DNA from: Polyangia bacterium
GTDB taxonomy: Bacteria; Myxococcota_A; Polyangia; Nannocystales; Nannocystaceae
Assembly (NCBI GenBank): GCA_030430565.1
Contig: JAUIKS010000052.1
Location: 1 to 51,544 of the forward strand
Direction: 5' to 3'
DNA length: 51,544 nt
The position numbers and the translations under genes are program-made. Of the stretch, positions 24,677 to 32,422 are shown piece after piece (positions within the stretch are counted from its first letter, which is position 1; every line of letters starts with the position of its first letter). The notes under the pieces are model-generated. The model searched no databases. It saw only the letters and a list, made by a program, of their open reading frames with translations, and was not told the DNA's origin.

Positions 24677-25687
24677 GTGCACACGACAACTCAGCAAGAC
24701 TCCCCTCGCCCCACCCCGCAGACGGTCGCCCCGAGCGGCGGACGCGTTCGCGTCTACCGTCACCGCAAGCGCCCATCCTGGGGGCTCGCCGCGTTCCTGT
24801 GGGAGAACGAGGAAGACGGGAAGCGCGCCTATCAGTTTGAAGACGGCCGCGTCCGCGTGTTCGCGGACGGATACTACGGGCTGATGGAGCCGATCTTCGA
24901 CCCCGCCGACCCGGCGGCCGCGCGCGCCGTCCGGCGGATGGCGGCGCGCAGCCAAGCTGGTCAAAAGAGCAGCAGACGAAAGCCCATGCCGCGCGTCGCG
25001 GATCAGGTCGGGCTGTTCATGAGCCAGTACCCCGAGGGCTTCGCCGGCACGGTCTGGTCCCGCGACATCCGCGGGCAGGGGGCGCGTCGAGGCCTCAAGC
25101 GGCACCGAGACCGCGCCGTCGCGCTCGCCGCGAAGCTGCTCAGCCGCGACGCGCTCGCCAAGCTGCTGGTCGCGCGGGACTGGGCCGCGATCCGCGATCG
25201 CGCCGTCAAGGTGCTGCGCTCGACCGACCTGGTCACGGTCAAGGACGTCAAGAAGCTCGCCTCGCTGACGCCCACCGAGCGGCTCGCGTGCACGATCAAC
25301 GACCTGCTCTACGGCGTCAAAGATCACGCGCACAACCTCGACCAATTCGTGCGCGAGCTGGACCGGCTCGGCCTGCGCGCGTCGTGGCGCTTCGCCACCG
25401 CGCTGCCCGCCTTGCGCTTCCCCGACGAGCACGTCTGCGTGCGCTCGAGCGTCTTCAAAGAGCAGGCGCGCATGATCAAGCCCACGCTGAAGATGTCGAC
25501 GCGGCCCAGCGGCAACGTCTACGCGGAGCTGCTCAAGGTCGTGATGGTCGTTCATAAAGAGCTGGGCGCCGCCGGTCGCGCCCCGCGAGACCTCCTCGAC
25601 GTCGCGCAGTTCATCTGGGCGACCCTGCGACGCTCTTCGCGTGAGCGGCTGATCGGCGCGGGCGACAAGGTCTCGACGGTCCACTGA
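24677..25687 (+). CDS. Protein of unknown function
   Basis: A 336-residue protein with a GTG start and AAAGGA 8 nt upstream. The N-terminal part (VRVYRHRKRPSWGLAAFLWENEEDGKRAYQFEDGRVRVFADGYYGLMEP) looks like a small beta-rich module. The rest is helical and basic (RRGLKRHRDRAVALAAKLLSRDALAKLLVARDWAAIRDRAVKVL, LYGVKDHAHNLDQFVRELDRLGLRASWRFATALPALRFP, MIKPTLKMSTRPSGNVYAELLKVVMVVHKELG). The beta module resembles those found in deltaproteobacterial proteins of unknown role. No catalytic motif or export signal was seen. It lies 133 bp after the NYN gene and may share its transcript. Confidence 0.7.
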   Translation: MHTTTQQDSPRPTPQTVAPSGGRVRVYRHRKRPSWGLAAFLWENEEDGKRAYQFEDGRVRVFADGYYGLMEPIFDPADPAAARAVRRMAARSQAGQKSSRRKPMPRVADQVGLFMSQYPEGFAGTVWSRDIRGQGARRGLKRHRDRAVALAAKLLSRDALAKLLVARDWAAIRDRAVKVLRSTDLVTVKDVKKLASLTPTERLACTINDLLYGVKDHAHNLDQFVRELDRLGLRASWRFATALPALRFPDEHVCVRSSVFKEQARMIKPTLKMSTRPSGNVYAELLKVVMVVHKELGAAGRAPRDLLDVAQFIWATLRRSSRERLIGAGDKVSTVH

Positions 25688-25745
25688 TCGTACACCCGCT
25701 CTTTACGAGATCTTTATACGCGCGCACGCTGTCTATATAAGGCCT

Positions 25746-25757
25746 ATATCCGGATAT
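25746..25757. promoter_or_regulatory. Palindrome ATATCCGGATAT in AT-rich promoter region
   Basis: A perfect 12-bp palindrome within an unusually AT-rich stretch (about 25705-25790) just before a small membrane-protein gene. It is a likely operator or part of a promoter; CTATATAAGG just upstream could supply a -10. Confidence 0.45.
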
Positions 25758-25787
25758 CGATATGATCAGTATGAAAGGGCCATCAGT

Positions 25788-25904
25788 ATGTTTGAGATAT
25801 TTTCACGCGTGTTCACAGCGTCCGCGCTGCTCGGGGCGCTCACCTGGATCATCATAGATCCGGGCGTCCTGCTGCGTTGTACAGCGGAGGCCCCCGATGC
25901 GTAG
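25788..25904 (+). CDS. 38-residue membrane peptide, paralogue of the 20519 peptide
   Basis: MFEIFSRVFTASALLGALTW followed by IIIDPGVLLRCTAEAPDA, with GAAAGG about 10 nt before ATG. It shares MFE-x-F-x-RV, LLGAL-x-W-I and IDPGVL-x-R with the 35-residue peptide in the KdpD-like operon. One membrane helix, with the IDPGVLLR end probably at the membrane face. The role is unknown. Conservation of an otherwise featureless peptide at two loci is good evidence that both are translated. Confidence 0.8.
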   Translation: MFEIFSRVFTASALLGALTWIIIDPGVLLRCTAEAPDA

Positions 25905-25964
25905 GCACGGCGCGGCTCCCCCCAGCGACGACGCGGCAGGGCGACCCCTGAGTGGAGGTGAGCG

Positions 25965-26084
25965 ATGTCGTTCGCGCAGTTCCTGATATACGTATTGATC
26001 TGGGCCGTGGGGCTCGCCGTGCTCCTCGCGTCGCTCGCGTCCAGCGCGACGCAGGCCCCGCGACCAGACGACCCCCGAGCGTGA
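25965..26084 (+). CDS. 39-residue membrane peptide
   Basis: MSFAQFLIYVLIWAVGLAVL followed by LASLASSATQAPRPDDPRA. One hydrophobic helix (about residues 6-27) and a polar acidic/Pro tail. A near-perfect Shine-Dalgarno (GGAGGTGAG) directly precedes the ATG. It follows the IDPGVL peptide by 60 bp on the same strand and is closed by a terminator 37 bp later, so the two form a small operon. Confidence 0.7.
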   Translation: MSFAQFLIYVLIWAVGLAVLLASLASSATQAPRPDDPRA

Positions 26085-26120
26085 GCCCGCCGACCCGCGA
26101 GGCTCACAGAAGACCGCACC

Positions 26121-26160
26121 GCGACCGCGCGCTCCCGAGCGCGTGGTCGCGTCGCTTTTT
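26121..26160 (+). terminator. Rho-independent terminator
   Basis: A 13-bp stem (26121-26133 with 26138-26150, one G-T pair), 4-nt loop, then GTCGC and TTTTT. It closes the two membrane-peptide genes and insulates the sigma-54 promoter downstream. Confidence 0.65.
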
Positions 26161-26197
26161 GGCGCGACGTGATCTGGCCCAAGGGCCTGGCGCTACC

Positions 26198-26221
26198 TGT
26201 GTCAACTTGACTCGCTGTGCC
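26198..26221. promoter_or_regulatory. Candidate activator site TGTGTC-N12-TGTGCC
   Basis: Lies about 75-95 bp upstream of the sigma-54 promoter, where enhancer sites are expected. A similar element (TGTGTC-N11-TGTGCC with shared interior TGAC-x-CG) lies upstream of the sigma-54 promoter at 33964. Confidence 0.4.
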
Positions 26222-26293
26222 GACACAGCACGGCGAGGTGGGCGCGACGCTGACGGGACAGCGCTGAGGCGCGCGCTGTAGCCGGTTCCGAGC

Positions 26294-26309
26294 TGGCATC
26301 GACCTTGCA
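26294..26309 (+). promoter_or_regulatory. Sigma-54 promoter
   Basis: TGGCATCGACCTTGCA: the -24 GG (26295-26296) and -12 GC (26307-26308) are separated by exactly 10 bp and TTGCA is consensus. It drives the CsbD-like and MscS genes. Confidence 0.8.
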
Positions 26310-26454
26310 CCGTTATAGGGCGTCGAGCGCTGTACGAACCGCGTTTTGAACAAACCCGACAGCGCTCGACACGGAAACCATCAACCTCACCCTCTACCCC
26401 CTGAGCGAGCGCCGCTTTGGCGCCAGCGCTCATCAACAAGAAAGCGAGAACTAC

Positions 26455-26658
26455 ATGAACTGGAAACAAGTCGAAGGAAACTGGGATCAACTCAAGGGCA
26501 AGCTGCGCACCAAGTGGGGCAAGCTGACCAACGACGATCTCGAGCAGGCGCGCGGACGTCGTGACCGCCTGGTCGGGATCATCGAGTCGCGCTACGGCGA
26601 GGCCCGCGAGCGCGTCGAGCGAGAGCTCGACAAGTGGATCGATCAGCTCGCGGCCTAG
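26455..26658 (+). CDS. CsbD-family stress protein
   Basis: A 67-residue protein that starts MNWKQVEGNWDQLKGKLRTKWGKLTNDDLEQARGRRDRLVGIIESRYG, the standard CsbD/YjbJ pattern (NW...G.W.Q.KG..k..WGKLTddDl....G....L.G..q..YG). These small soluble helical proteins are induced by general stress in many bacteria, but their biochemical role is unknown. It is complete, with no insertions. It is followed 9 bp later by a mechanosensitive channel gene and preceded by a sigma-54 promoter, so both are probably induced together. Confidence 0.92.
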   Translation: MNWKQVEGNWDQLKGKLRTKWGKLTNDDLEQARGRRDRLVGIIESRYGEARERVERELDKWIDQLAA

Positions 26659-26667
26659 TAAGGATCG

Positions 26668-27630
26668 ATGCTCATCAATCTAAGCATAATCGGGCGCGGC
26701 AGCGTTGACGCCTTCAACGCGCTGCTCGACAAGCTCTCCGGCTGGCTCGACGCCTTCGTCGTGATGCTCCCGAACGTGGTCGCGGCCTTGTTGGTCATGC
26801 TCGGCTTCGGGATCGGCGCGCGCTTCGTGCAGCGCGTCGTCACGCGGGTCTTCGGTCGCATCTCTGACAACGTCGCGATCTGCAACCTGCTCGGCTCGCT
26901 GGCCCGCGTCGCGACGGTCGTGCTCGGGCTCTTCATCGCGCTCGGGCTGCTGCAGCTCGACAAGACCGTGACCTCGCTGCTCGCCGGCGTCGGCGTCATC
27001 GGCCTCGCGCTTGGTTTCGCGTTTCAAGACATCGCCGCGAACCTGATGTCGGGCGTCTTTATGGCGCTGCGCCGCCCGTTCGCGGTCGGCGACATGATCG
27101 AGGTCGACGGCGCCTGCGGCATCGTCGATCGGATCGAGCTGCGCGCGACCACGATCACGACGCTCTCCGGGCTGTCGCAGATCATCCCCAACAAGGACGT
27201 CTTTCAGAACAAGATCCTCAACTTCACCAAGACCTGCGAGCGACGCGTCGAGCTCCCGGTCGGGGTCGCCTACAGCGACGACCTCGAGCTCGCCATGGAC
27301 ACGGCGAAGCGCGCGCTCGCGGCGGTCGAGCTCCGCGACGAGAGCCGCGACGTGGCCGTCTACTGCACGGATTTCGGCGACAGCTCCATCAACCTCGTGG
27401 CGCACTTCTGGCTGCAGAAGCCCGACGAGCGGAGCCACCTCCGCGCGCGCTCGGACGCGATCGTCCGAATCAAGCGCGCCTTCGATGAGGCCGGGCTCAC
27501 GATCCCGTTCCCGATCCGCACGCTCGACTTCGGCGCGGGCGCGGTCGGGGGTCGACGCGTGGACGAAATGAAGCTGCGCGTCGTCGAGGCCGCGGCGTCA
27601 AGGGGCAGCGAGGGCGCGCGCGCGGGCTGA
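26668..27630 (+). CDS. MscS-family mechanosensitive channel
   Basis: A 320-residue protein. Three hydrophobic segments (about 24-52, 72-94, 98-125) end in the pore-lining TM3 signature LLAGVGVIGLALGFAFQDIAANLMSGVFMALRRPFAVGD. The beta domain (MIEVDGACGIVDRIELRATTITTLSGLSQIIPNKDVFQNKILNF) and an alpha/beta C-terminus follow. Size and order match E. coli MscS (286 aa) with a short extra C-tail. It acts as an emergency osmolyte release valve in the inner membrane. AAGGA precedes the ATG; it is co-transcribed with the CsbD gene. A second MscS homologue lies at 41888. Confidence 0.92.
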   Translation: MLINLSIIGRGSVDAFNALLDKLSGWLDAFVVMLPNVVAALLVMLGFGIGARFVQRVVTRVFGRISDNVAICNLLGSLARVATVVLGLFIALGLLQLDKTVTSLLAGVGVIGLALGFAFQDIAANLMSGVFMALRRPFAVGDMIEVDGACGIVDRIELRATTITTLSGLSQIIPNKDVFQNKILNFTKTCERRVELPVGVAYSDDLELAMDTAKRALAAVELRDESRDVAVYCTDFGDSSINLVAHFWLQKPDERSHLRARSDAIVRIKRAFDEAGLTIPFPIRTLDFGAGAVGGRRVDEMKLRVVEAAASRGSEGARAG

Positions 27631-27798
27631 GCCCGCCCCGCGCCCCTGCCCCACCGAATTACCAACCAACCCAAGTCAGCGCGGCTCGACCGCGCATTCA
27701 CCCTCACCCGGCGCGAGCCGGGCACGCCGACGCGGCTGCGCGCGCACCAACGCTGCGCGCCGACACGCGGCGGCGCATCCTCGAAAGGAAGTCACACC

Positions 27799-29199
27799 AT
27801 GAACTACAACAATTTACGAACACGACTGCCGCGCGCGGCCGTCCTCGGCGTCGCGCTCGCCTTCGCCATGGGCGCCGCAGCCTGCGACAGCGACGTGAGC
27901 GACCCCATGACCGAGACGAGCGAGCTGTCGGTCGACGACTCGCTCGACGTGACCTCGCCGCCCTCCTGCGACGGCGCGTGGTCCTCCGTCGAGGTCGTGA
28001 CGAACATCGACGGCTATCAAGCCGTCGCTGGCGACCCCATGACGCGCACCTTCGCGTTGATGACCCCCCACGAGCTCGAGCTGTGGTCCGTGACCGCGAC
28101 GCAGGATCCCTTCCTGCGCGACTCGATCCCGGCGAGCGAGCTCGGGACGCTCGCGCGATGGGAGCACGTCATCGCGGCGCCCTGCGAGGGCGGCTTCGTC
28201 GCGCTCGGCTCCGCCGGCCTCCCCGACGCCCGCGCGACGCACGTCGCCATGATCCATCGCGTCGAGTCGAAAGCCGGGCCGACCGCGCTCCGCAACAAGG
28301 CCGTCCTGGTCGACGACGCCCCGGACGGGCCAGGCGACCTGAAGACCCCGCCGCCCTCGCTGGACTCCCCGTGGGAGATTCAGCGGTCGCTCGAGCTAGA
28401 GAGCCCCGGCGCGCTCGTGGCGAGCCGCTGCGACGGCGCGCTCGCTATCGCGGGAGCCGAGGGCGTCACCTTCGTCGAGCCCTCGGGTGACGAGCTCTAC
28501 GTCACCAGCAGGCGCGGCATGAACGACCCCGATCTCGGAGCCGTGACCGCGCTCGCGCTCGTCGACGACACCGCGGTCGTCGGGCTCTCGTCGAGGCAGC
28601 TCGCGCTCGTGTCGATGCGCCCCAGCGGCCCCATGCGCACGCTCGCTACCCGCGCCACGCCGCGGCAGCCGCTGGTCCTCGGCGACAGCCTGCTGATCCC
28701 CGAGACGAGCTCGGGCTGGGGTCTGCCCGTTGATCCGCAGGTTCGCCGCGACGGCGAGCTCCCTGAGCAGGGCGCGACGGATCCGCTCGCGGGCCCGGAG
28801 GACCTGACCCCGCGGACACACCACGAGCACCCCGAGGACTTCGCCACGGGGCCGACCCCTTCGCCCGATCGCTGGGCTGGCTTCGAGCTCGTCGACGTGA
28901 GCGAGATGTCGCTGACCGAGTTTGGGGAGGCCCCCATCATCTCGGCGTTTGACGCCCACGACGGCCCGTTCGCCGTGGAGTGGCTTAACGGACAGCTCGT
29001 CGTAGCGAACAGCGAGAGCGGGCTGCTGTCCGGGCGTCTCGACGGCGCCGGCGTCGGGCTCGACGAGTCGACGGCGTTGACCGCCGAGCTCTCGCCGGGG
29101 CTACCGGCGCGTCCCCAGTCCCTCGCGGGCTTGGACGACGTGGTGGTCACGCTCGAGCCTGGGCGCGCCGCCGCGGCCTTCGTCGGCCTCTGCCAGTAG
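27799..29199 (+). CDS. Lipoprotein of unknown function
   Basis: A 466-residue protein with signal peptide and lipobox AMGAAAC (Cys at about 29), then a Ser/Asp-rich start. The body has repeated phrases such as YQAVAGDPMTRTFALMTPHELELWSV, GGFVALGSAGLPDA, CDGALAIAGAEGVTFVEPSGDELYV and LALVDDTAVVGLSSRQLALVSM, compatible with a beta-propeller of LVIVD/WD-like blades. The last part (VEWLNGQLVVANSESGLLSGRL) fits another blade. AAAGGAAG lies 8 nt upstream. It converges with the encapsulin genes across a bidirectional terminator. Confidence 0.7.
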   Translation: MNYNNLRTRLPRAAVLGVALAFAMGAAACDSDVSDPMTETSELSVDDSLDVTSPPSCDGAWSSVEVVTNIDGYQAVAGDPMTRTFALMTPHELELWSVTATQDPFLRDSIPASELGTLARWEHVIAAPCEGGFVALGSAGLPDARATHVAMIHRVESKAGPTALRNKAVLVDDAPDGPGDLKTPPPSLDSPWEIQRSLELESPGALVASRCDGALAIAGAEGVTFVEPSGDELYVTSRRGMNDPDLGAVTALALVDDTAVVGLSSRQLALVSMRPSGPMRTLATRATPRQPLVLGDSLLIPETSSGWGLPVDPQVRRDGELPEQGATDPLAGPEDLTPRTHHEHPEDFATGPTPSPDRWAGFELVDVSEMSLTEFGEAPIISAFDAHDGPFAVEWLNGQLVVANSESGLLSGRLDGAGVGLDESTALTAELSPGLPARPQSLAGLDDVVVTLEPGRAAAAFVGLCQ

Positions 29200-29267
29200 A
29201 AGCCCGTCGACGCGACGCTCGTATGACGCGTCGACGTGAAGCGTCCAAATAAAGGTCCGCTCCCCTG

Positions 29268-29294
29268 GAGGCTCGCCGTCCCGCGGCGAGCCTC
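29268..29294. other. 11-bp GC hairpin
   Basis: GAGGCTCGCCG pairs exactly with CGGCGAGCCTC across a 5-nt loop, 69 bp after the lipoprotein gene. It lacks a T-run; it may stabilise the 3' end of the transcript. Confidence 0.5.
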
Positions 29295-29580
29295 TTCGGC
29301 GTTCGCGGCCCCGCGAGCTCACCCGAGGAGGTTCGCCGATGGTCCCTCGTGTCCCTCGGTGGACCTCCTCGGCGTTTGGGCCCGGCTCCCCAACCCGCCC
29401 TGGGGTTCGTCCTTCGACCCTGCGTCGTCGCCGAGCCTCCTCCCGCTCGAGGCCTTCGCGTGATGTGTCGACCAGCGACTCGCTTGCCGCGCCGCGACGC
29501 GACCCGCGGCGGCGAGACACCGGCGCTCCCCGACCAACCGGATCGGGCGGCGACGAGCGAACGGACTAGCAACGAAATAA

Positions 29581-29620
29581 ACAACGACCGACGCGTCGCC
29601 GCGTCGGTCGTTGTCTTTTT
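29581..29620. terminator. Bidirectional rho-independent terminator
   Basis: A perfect 15-bp stem (29581-29595 with 29600-29614) with TCGC loop, TCTTTTT on one side and an A-rich flank on the other. It lies between the convergent 27799 lipoprotein and 29661 encapsulin genes. Confidence 0.9.
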
Positions 29621-29660
29621 CGTCCGGTCGGACCCCGGCCGATATTGTTGGACTCCGCTG

Positions 29661-30467
29661 TTAGTTGTTCGCGGTGGCGTCCTCGAGCCGGATGACGGCG
29701 CCTGGGTCGAGCGTTCGATAGGTCATCGACTCGGTGAGCTCGAGCGTGACGCGCTCGGCGTCGTAGTGCTTGATGGACATTGTAAAATCTTCCCCGAGGG
29801 TCATCTCGAAGGCGTCGCGGTGACCGAGGACCAGCCCGCCGCGCAGCTCCGGGGAGGAGAGCAGCGGCGGCGTGATCAGCTGAGCCACGCGCTTGCCCGC
29901 CGGGTAGTCCGAGAGGTGCCCGAGCAGCCGCTCGTGGTGCGCGCCGCTGAGCACGAGGCGATAGGGTCCGGGCGTGCCGCGCTCGCGCAGGAGCCGGACC
30001 GCGTTGGCGATCACGCGCGGGTAGCTGCTCGGGCTCGCCGGCAGCTCGAGCGACTCTGACGCGCCCTGCTGCGTGAGGCCGACGATCGACGCGCGTGGGA
30101 GCCCGCGGTACACCGCCCGATCCTCCGCCCGCGCGAGCGCCCGCGCGGCGCTCGTGAGCGGCTCGATGTCGACGACCTTGGCGCCGCGCGAGAGCGCGTC
30201 GAGCTCGCGGCGCGCGAGCGAGAGCTCGACGCGCAGCTCGGTGAGCGGCAAGACGTCGCGCAGCGCGTACTGGACGTCGCCCTCGGTCCAGGGGTCGCGG
30301 AGTCGCCCGAGGTTGACGGCCGCCCGCGCGCGGCCGAAGGGGCCGCGCAGCGTGACGAGCTGACGCGCGGTCAGGGCGCTGGTGAGCACGTGATGGGCCT
30401 CGGACTCGAGGGCTCGCCACGCGTCGTCGGTGATCGGTGAGATGTGCATCTGGGTGCGCTCTGGCAT
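29661..30467 (-). CDS. Encapsulin shell protein (family 1)
   Basis: A 268-residue protein of the linocin-M18/encapsulin family, which uses the HK97 capsid fold to form a hollow shell about 24-30 nm across. Signature stretches: MPERTQMHISPITDDAWRALESEAHHVL (N-terminal helix that grips cargo peptides), GPFGRARAAVNLGRL, ALRDVLPLTELRVELSLARRELDALSRGAKVVDIEPLTSAARALARAEDRAVYRG, PYRLVLSGAHHERL and GHRDAFEMTLGEDFTMSIKHYDAERVTLELTESMTYRTLDPGAVIRL. Length is normal. It starts 3 bp after the encapsulated ferritin gene, with GGAGGA in that gene's last codons. Together they make an iron-storage compartment that mineralises Fe(II) inside the shell. Confidence 0.93.
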   Translation of the reverse strand: MPERTQMHISPITDDAWRALESEAHHVLTSALTARQLVTLRGPFGRARAAVNLGRLRDPWTEGDVQYALRDVLPLTELRVELSLARRELDALSRGAKVVDIEPLTSAARALARAEDRAVYRGLPRASIVGLTQQGASESLELPASPSSYPRVIANAVRLLRERGTPGPYRLVLSGAHHERLLGHLSDYPAGKRVAQLITPPLLSSPELRGGLVLGHRDAFEMTLGEDFTMSIKHYDAERVTLELTESMTYRTLDPGAVIRLEDATANN

Positions 30468-30470
30468 GAC

Positions 30471-30851
30471 TTAGTCCTCCTCCGTGTGCTGCCCGCGGCG
30501 GGCCGCGTTGATCGCCGCTGCGACGCCGAGGCTGTTGTCCGCGCGGCGCTCGCCCGCGCCGCCGGCCGCGTGGTCCGGGCGCGCGTCGCCCTCGACGAAC
30601 AGGAATTCGCGCAGCATCGCGTCCCACCGCGGGGAGCGGCGGCGGACCCACTCGAGCGTCATCACGGCGTGCTCGATCTCCTCGTCGCGGTTGTGCGCGA
30701 GGATCGAGCGGAGCTCGTCGTCCGCGCACGCGTCGACGCGCTGCTGATACCAGTCCACGGCCTCGATCTCCTCCATCAAGCTCGAGAGCGCGCGGTGGAG
30801 ATCGAGCGTCGCGGCGCTGAGGCTGTCCCGTGGTTCATGTAGTTTACTCAT
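30471..30851 (-). CDS. Encapsulated ferritin (EncFtn) cargo
   Basis: A 126-residue two-helix ferritin that must dimerise to build its iron site. Ferroxidase residues are in place: E28, W34, Y35, E58 and H61 (MEEIEAVDWYQQRVD, NRDEEIEHAVMTLEW), offset by four from E32/W38/Y39/E62/H65 of the Rhodospirillum protein. The C-terminal extension ends DNSLGVAAAINAARRG, resembling the SLG-containing peptides that dock cargo in the shell. It oxidises Fe(II) to Fe(III) and passes it to the encapsulin interior. Good ribosome-binding site (GGAAGGAACG). The gap of 198 bp to the CBS gene upstream could hold an internal promoter, but none was recognised. Confidence 0.9.
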   Translation of the reverse strand: MSKLHEPRDSLSAATLDLHRALSSLMEEIEAVDWYQQRVDACADDELRSILAHNRDEEIEHAVMTLEWVRRRSPRWDAMLREFLFVEGDARPDHAAGGAGERRADNSLGVAAAINAARRGQHTEED

Positions 30852-31049
30852 CGTCGTTCCTTCCGTGGGTGCGCCTCGCCGACGCCGAGCGCGCGGCGAG
30901 GACGCGCTCGAGCCACGCGGCGCGACAGCGCGGCGCGACTCGAGGTCAGTGATGTTGTTGGCGCGCGAGGGCCCGCGGGCTCTCGCGGGCGCTCCGAGCG
31001 ACGCGCCGCGCAGGGCGTGACGCGCCGCGCCGCGCGTCGCTCGGGCGCG

Positions 31050-31547
31050 CTAGACGAGCGCGAGCGCGGGCCTCGCGACCGCGCTCAGGTACAGCGTCGA
31101 GGCCGTGTAGTCCGGCTGATGCTGGAGCGCGTCGGTCATCGAGTTGAGGAACTCGCGGCGCCCGACGTAGCCGATCGCGACGCCTCCGCGCACGACCGGG
31201 AGGTAGCGATAGGGCTGATGCGTGAAGATGTGCGCGATCGTCAGGAAGCTGACGTTCTCGTCGATCGAGAACACGTCGCGCGTCATCACGTCCGCGACCC
31301 GCGGGAGCGGGAGGCGATCGGCGAGCGTCTTGGTGAGCCCGGTGATGCAGTCCTTCTCGGTCACGACGCCGACGAGCGCGCCGTCGTCATCGACGACCGG
31401 GGCGCCCTCGAGGCCGCTCTTGCCGATCAGGCGCGCGGCGGTGAAGAGGCTGGTGTCGGGTGTGAGCGTCGCCGGGGCGCGCGTCATGATGTCGCGCGCG
31501 CGCAGGCTGAACGAGCTCTCGCTCGGTTTAGAGGTAGCTAGGTCCAT
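31050..31547 (-). CDS. Tandem CBS-domain protein
   Basis: A 165-residue protein made of one CBS pair: domain 1 about 18-70 (ARDIMTRAPATLTPDTSLFTAARLIGKSGLEGAPVVDDDGALVGVVTEKDCI), domain 2 about 83-140 (VADVMTRDVFSIDENVSFLTIAHIFTHQPYRYLPVVRGGVAIGYVGRREFL). No attached enzyme or channel. Stand-alone CBS pairs bind adenine nucleotides and act as energy sensors for partner proteins. AAGGAG lies 9 nt upstream. It sits in the middle of a minus-strand cluster from the Cys-rich proteins to encapsulin. Confidence 0.92.
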   Translation of the reverse strand: MDLATSKPSESSFSLRARDIMTRAPATLTPDTSLFTAARLIGKSGLEGAPVVDDDGALVGVVTEKDCITGLTKTLADRLPLPRVADVMTRDVFSIDENVSFLTIAHIFTHQPYRYLPVVRGGVAIGYVGRREFLNSMTDALQHQPDYTASTLYLSAVARPALALV

Positions 31548-31613
31548 GGTGAATTTCTCCTTCGGTTCTGGGTCTCGGTTGCTTCGTTCGTTTCCTGTGA
31601 TGTCGTCGTCGGC

Positions 31614-31796
31614 TCAGACCGCGATCGCGGCGAGCACGAGGACCAGGAGCGAGACGGCGCTGAAGATCCAGACCGCGACGCGGAAGCCGCGGAGGCTTCG
31701 GTCGACGCGCAGCGGGCCGGGGGCCCTGCGCGTCGGCTCTGGCGGGTTGACGGAGCGCGTGAGCTGTCTCGGGGGTTGTGTAGCGAGTTGTTGCAT
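31614..31796 (-). CDS. 60-residue single-TM peptide
   Basis: A 60-residue protein: a polar, Pro/Arg-rich N-terminal half followed by one C-terminal helix (FRVAVWIFSAVSLLVLVLAAIAV), so probably tail-anchored with the N-terminus in the cytoplasm. The leader has ACGAAAGGAG, though 14 nt from ATG 31796. Lies between the helical-bundle and CBS genes on one strand. No family recognised. Confidence 0.65.
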   Translation of the reverse strand: MQQLATQPPRQLTRSVNPPEPTRRAPGPLRVDRSLRGFRVAVWIFSAVSLLVLVLAAIAV

Positions 31797-31888
31797 TAAG
31801 TCTTGGAGTTCTCCTTTCGTCGCGCGCGGTGATCCGGCGCGCGGGTTGGTGATGTGTGTGTGGGTTTCTGAGGTGGCTCGCGCGAGCG

Positions 31889-32422
31889 TCAGGCTCGAGC
31901 GCGGGCGTGGGAATTCATGGTGCGCGCGAGCGCCTCGATGGACGCGGGCGCCGTCTCGAGGTCCTCGACGACGCGGCGCAGGTGGCGTGAGAGCAGGGGG
32001 TCGCTGTCTCGGCTGAGGACGCGCAGGCCGCTCAGCAGATCGCCGAGCTTGGCCGCGCAGCGCTGCACGACGGTCGCGCACGAGGAGACGCGGCGCATCC
32101 CGACGTGGGTCGCGCCCAGCAGTCGCTTCGCGCGCTCGATCGCGAGCTCGAGACAGATCGAGGCGAGCCGCTCGCGGCAGACGCCGAGGGAGTCCGTGAG
32201 GCGCGTGAGCGTGACGGCGCGATCGCAGTCGGGGTCAAGCTGGGCGCGCCACTGGAGTCGGCGCAGCGTCGTGAGCGACGCGCTGAGCTCCGCGACGACG
32301 CGCTGAAGCGCCGCGTGGTGGTGGTCGTCGACGCCTGCGGCACGAGTCGCGCTGAGCGAGGCGCGTCGCGCTCGCGCCGACGGGGCTTCGAGGGAGCGGG
32401 GGTGATCTGTGCGGGGCGGCAT
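31889..32422 (-). CDS. Helical protein, paralogue of the 38488 gene
   Basis: A 177-residue protein, nearly all predicted helix after a disordered N-terminus of about 30. Core motifs: VVAELSASLTTLRRLQWRAQLDPDCD, CRERLASICLELAIERAKRLL, MRRVSSCATVVQRCAAKLGDLLSGLRVLS. The phrase CRxRLAxICxELA and a following MRR-x-helix recur in the 38488 protein with the same order, so the two are paralogues of an undescribed four-helix-type family. Three cysteines are shared in position or nearly so. There is no signal peptide. Its ATG overlaps the stop of the Cys-rich secreted protein gene (TGATG), meaning translational coupling. A chaperone or partner role for the operon is only a guess. Confidence 0.7.
   Translation of the reverse strand: MPPRTDHPRSLEAPSARARRASLSATRAAGVDDHHHAALQRVVAELSASLTTLRRLQWRAQLDPDCDRAVTLTRLTDSLGVCRERLASICLELAIERAKRLLGATHVGMRRVSSCATVVQRCAAKLGDLLSGLRVLSRDSDPLLSRHLRRVVEDLETAPASIEALARTMNSHARARA

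Larger units (their letters stand above)
26085..26454. other. Terminator plus sigma-54 control region
   Basis: 370 bp without a gene. In order: a terminator (26121-26160), a TGTGTC...TGTGCC element (26198-26221) overlapping GCTGTG-CCGA-CACAGC (26215-26230), a sigma-54 promoter (26294-26309) and a leader of about 135 nt to csbD-like ATG 26455. Confidence 0.6.
29200..29660. other. Convergent intergenic region with hairpins
   Basis: 461 bp without a gene. An 11-bp GC hairpin at 29268-29294 (no T-run) follows the lipoprotein gene. Between about 29330 and 29460 are CCTCG-rich short imperfect repeats. A strong bidirectional terminator lies at 29581-29620. Confidence 0.55.

Noticed and set aside
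26104..26490. Minus-strand frame of 128 codons
   Set aside because: It overlaps the terminator, the sigma-54 promoter and the csbD start, and has no coding character.
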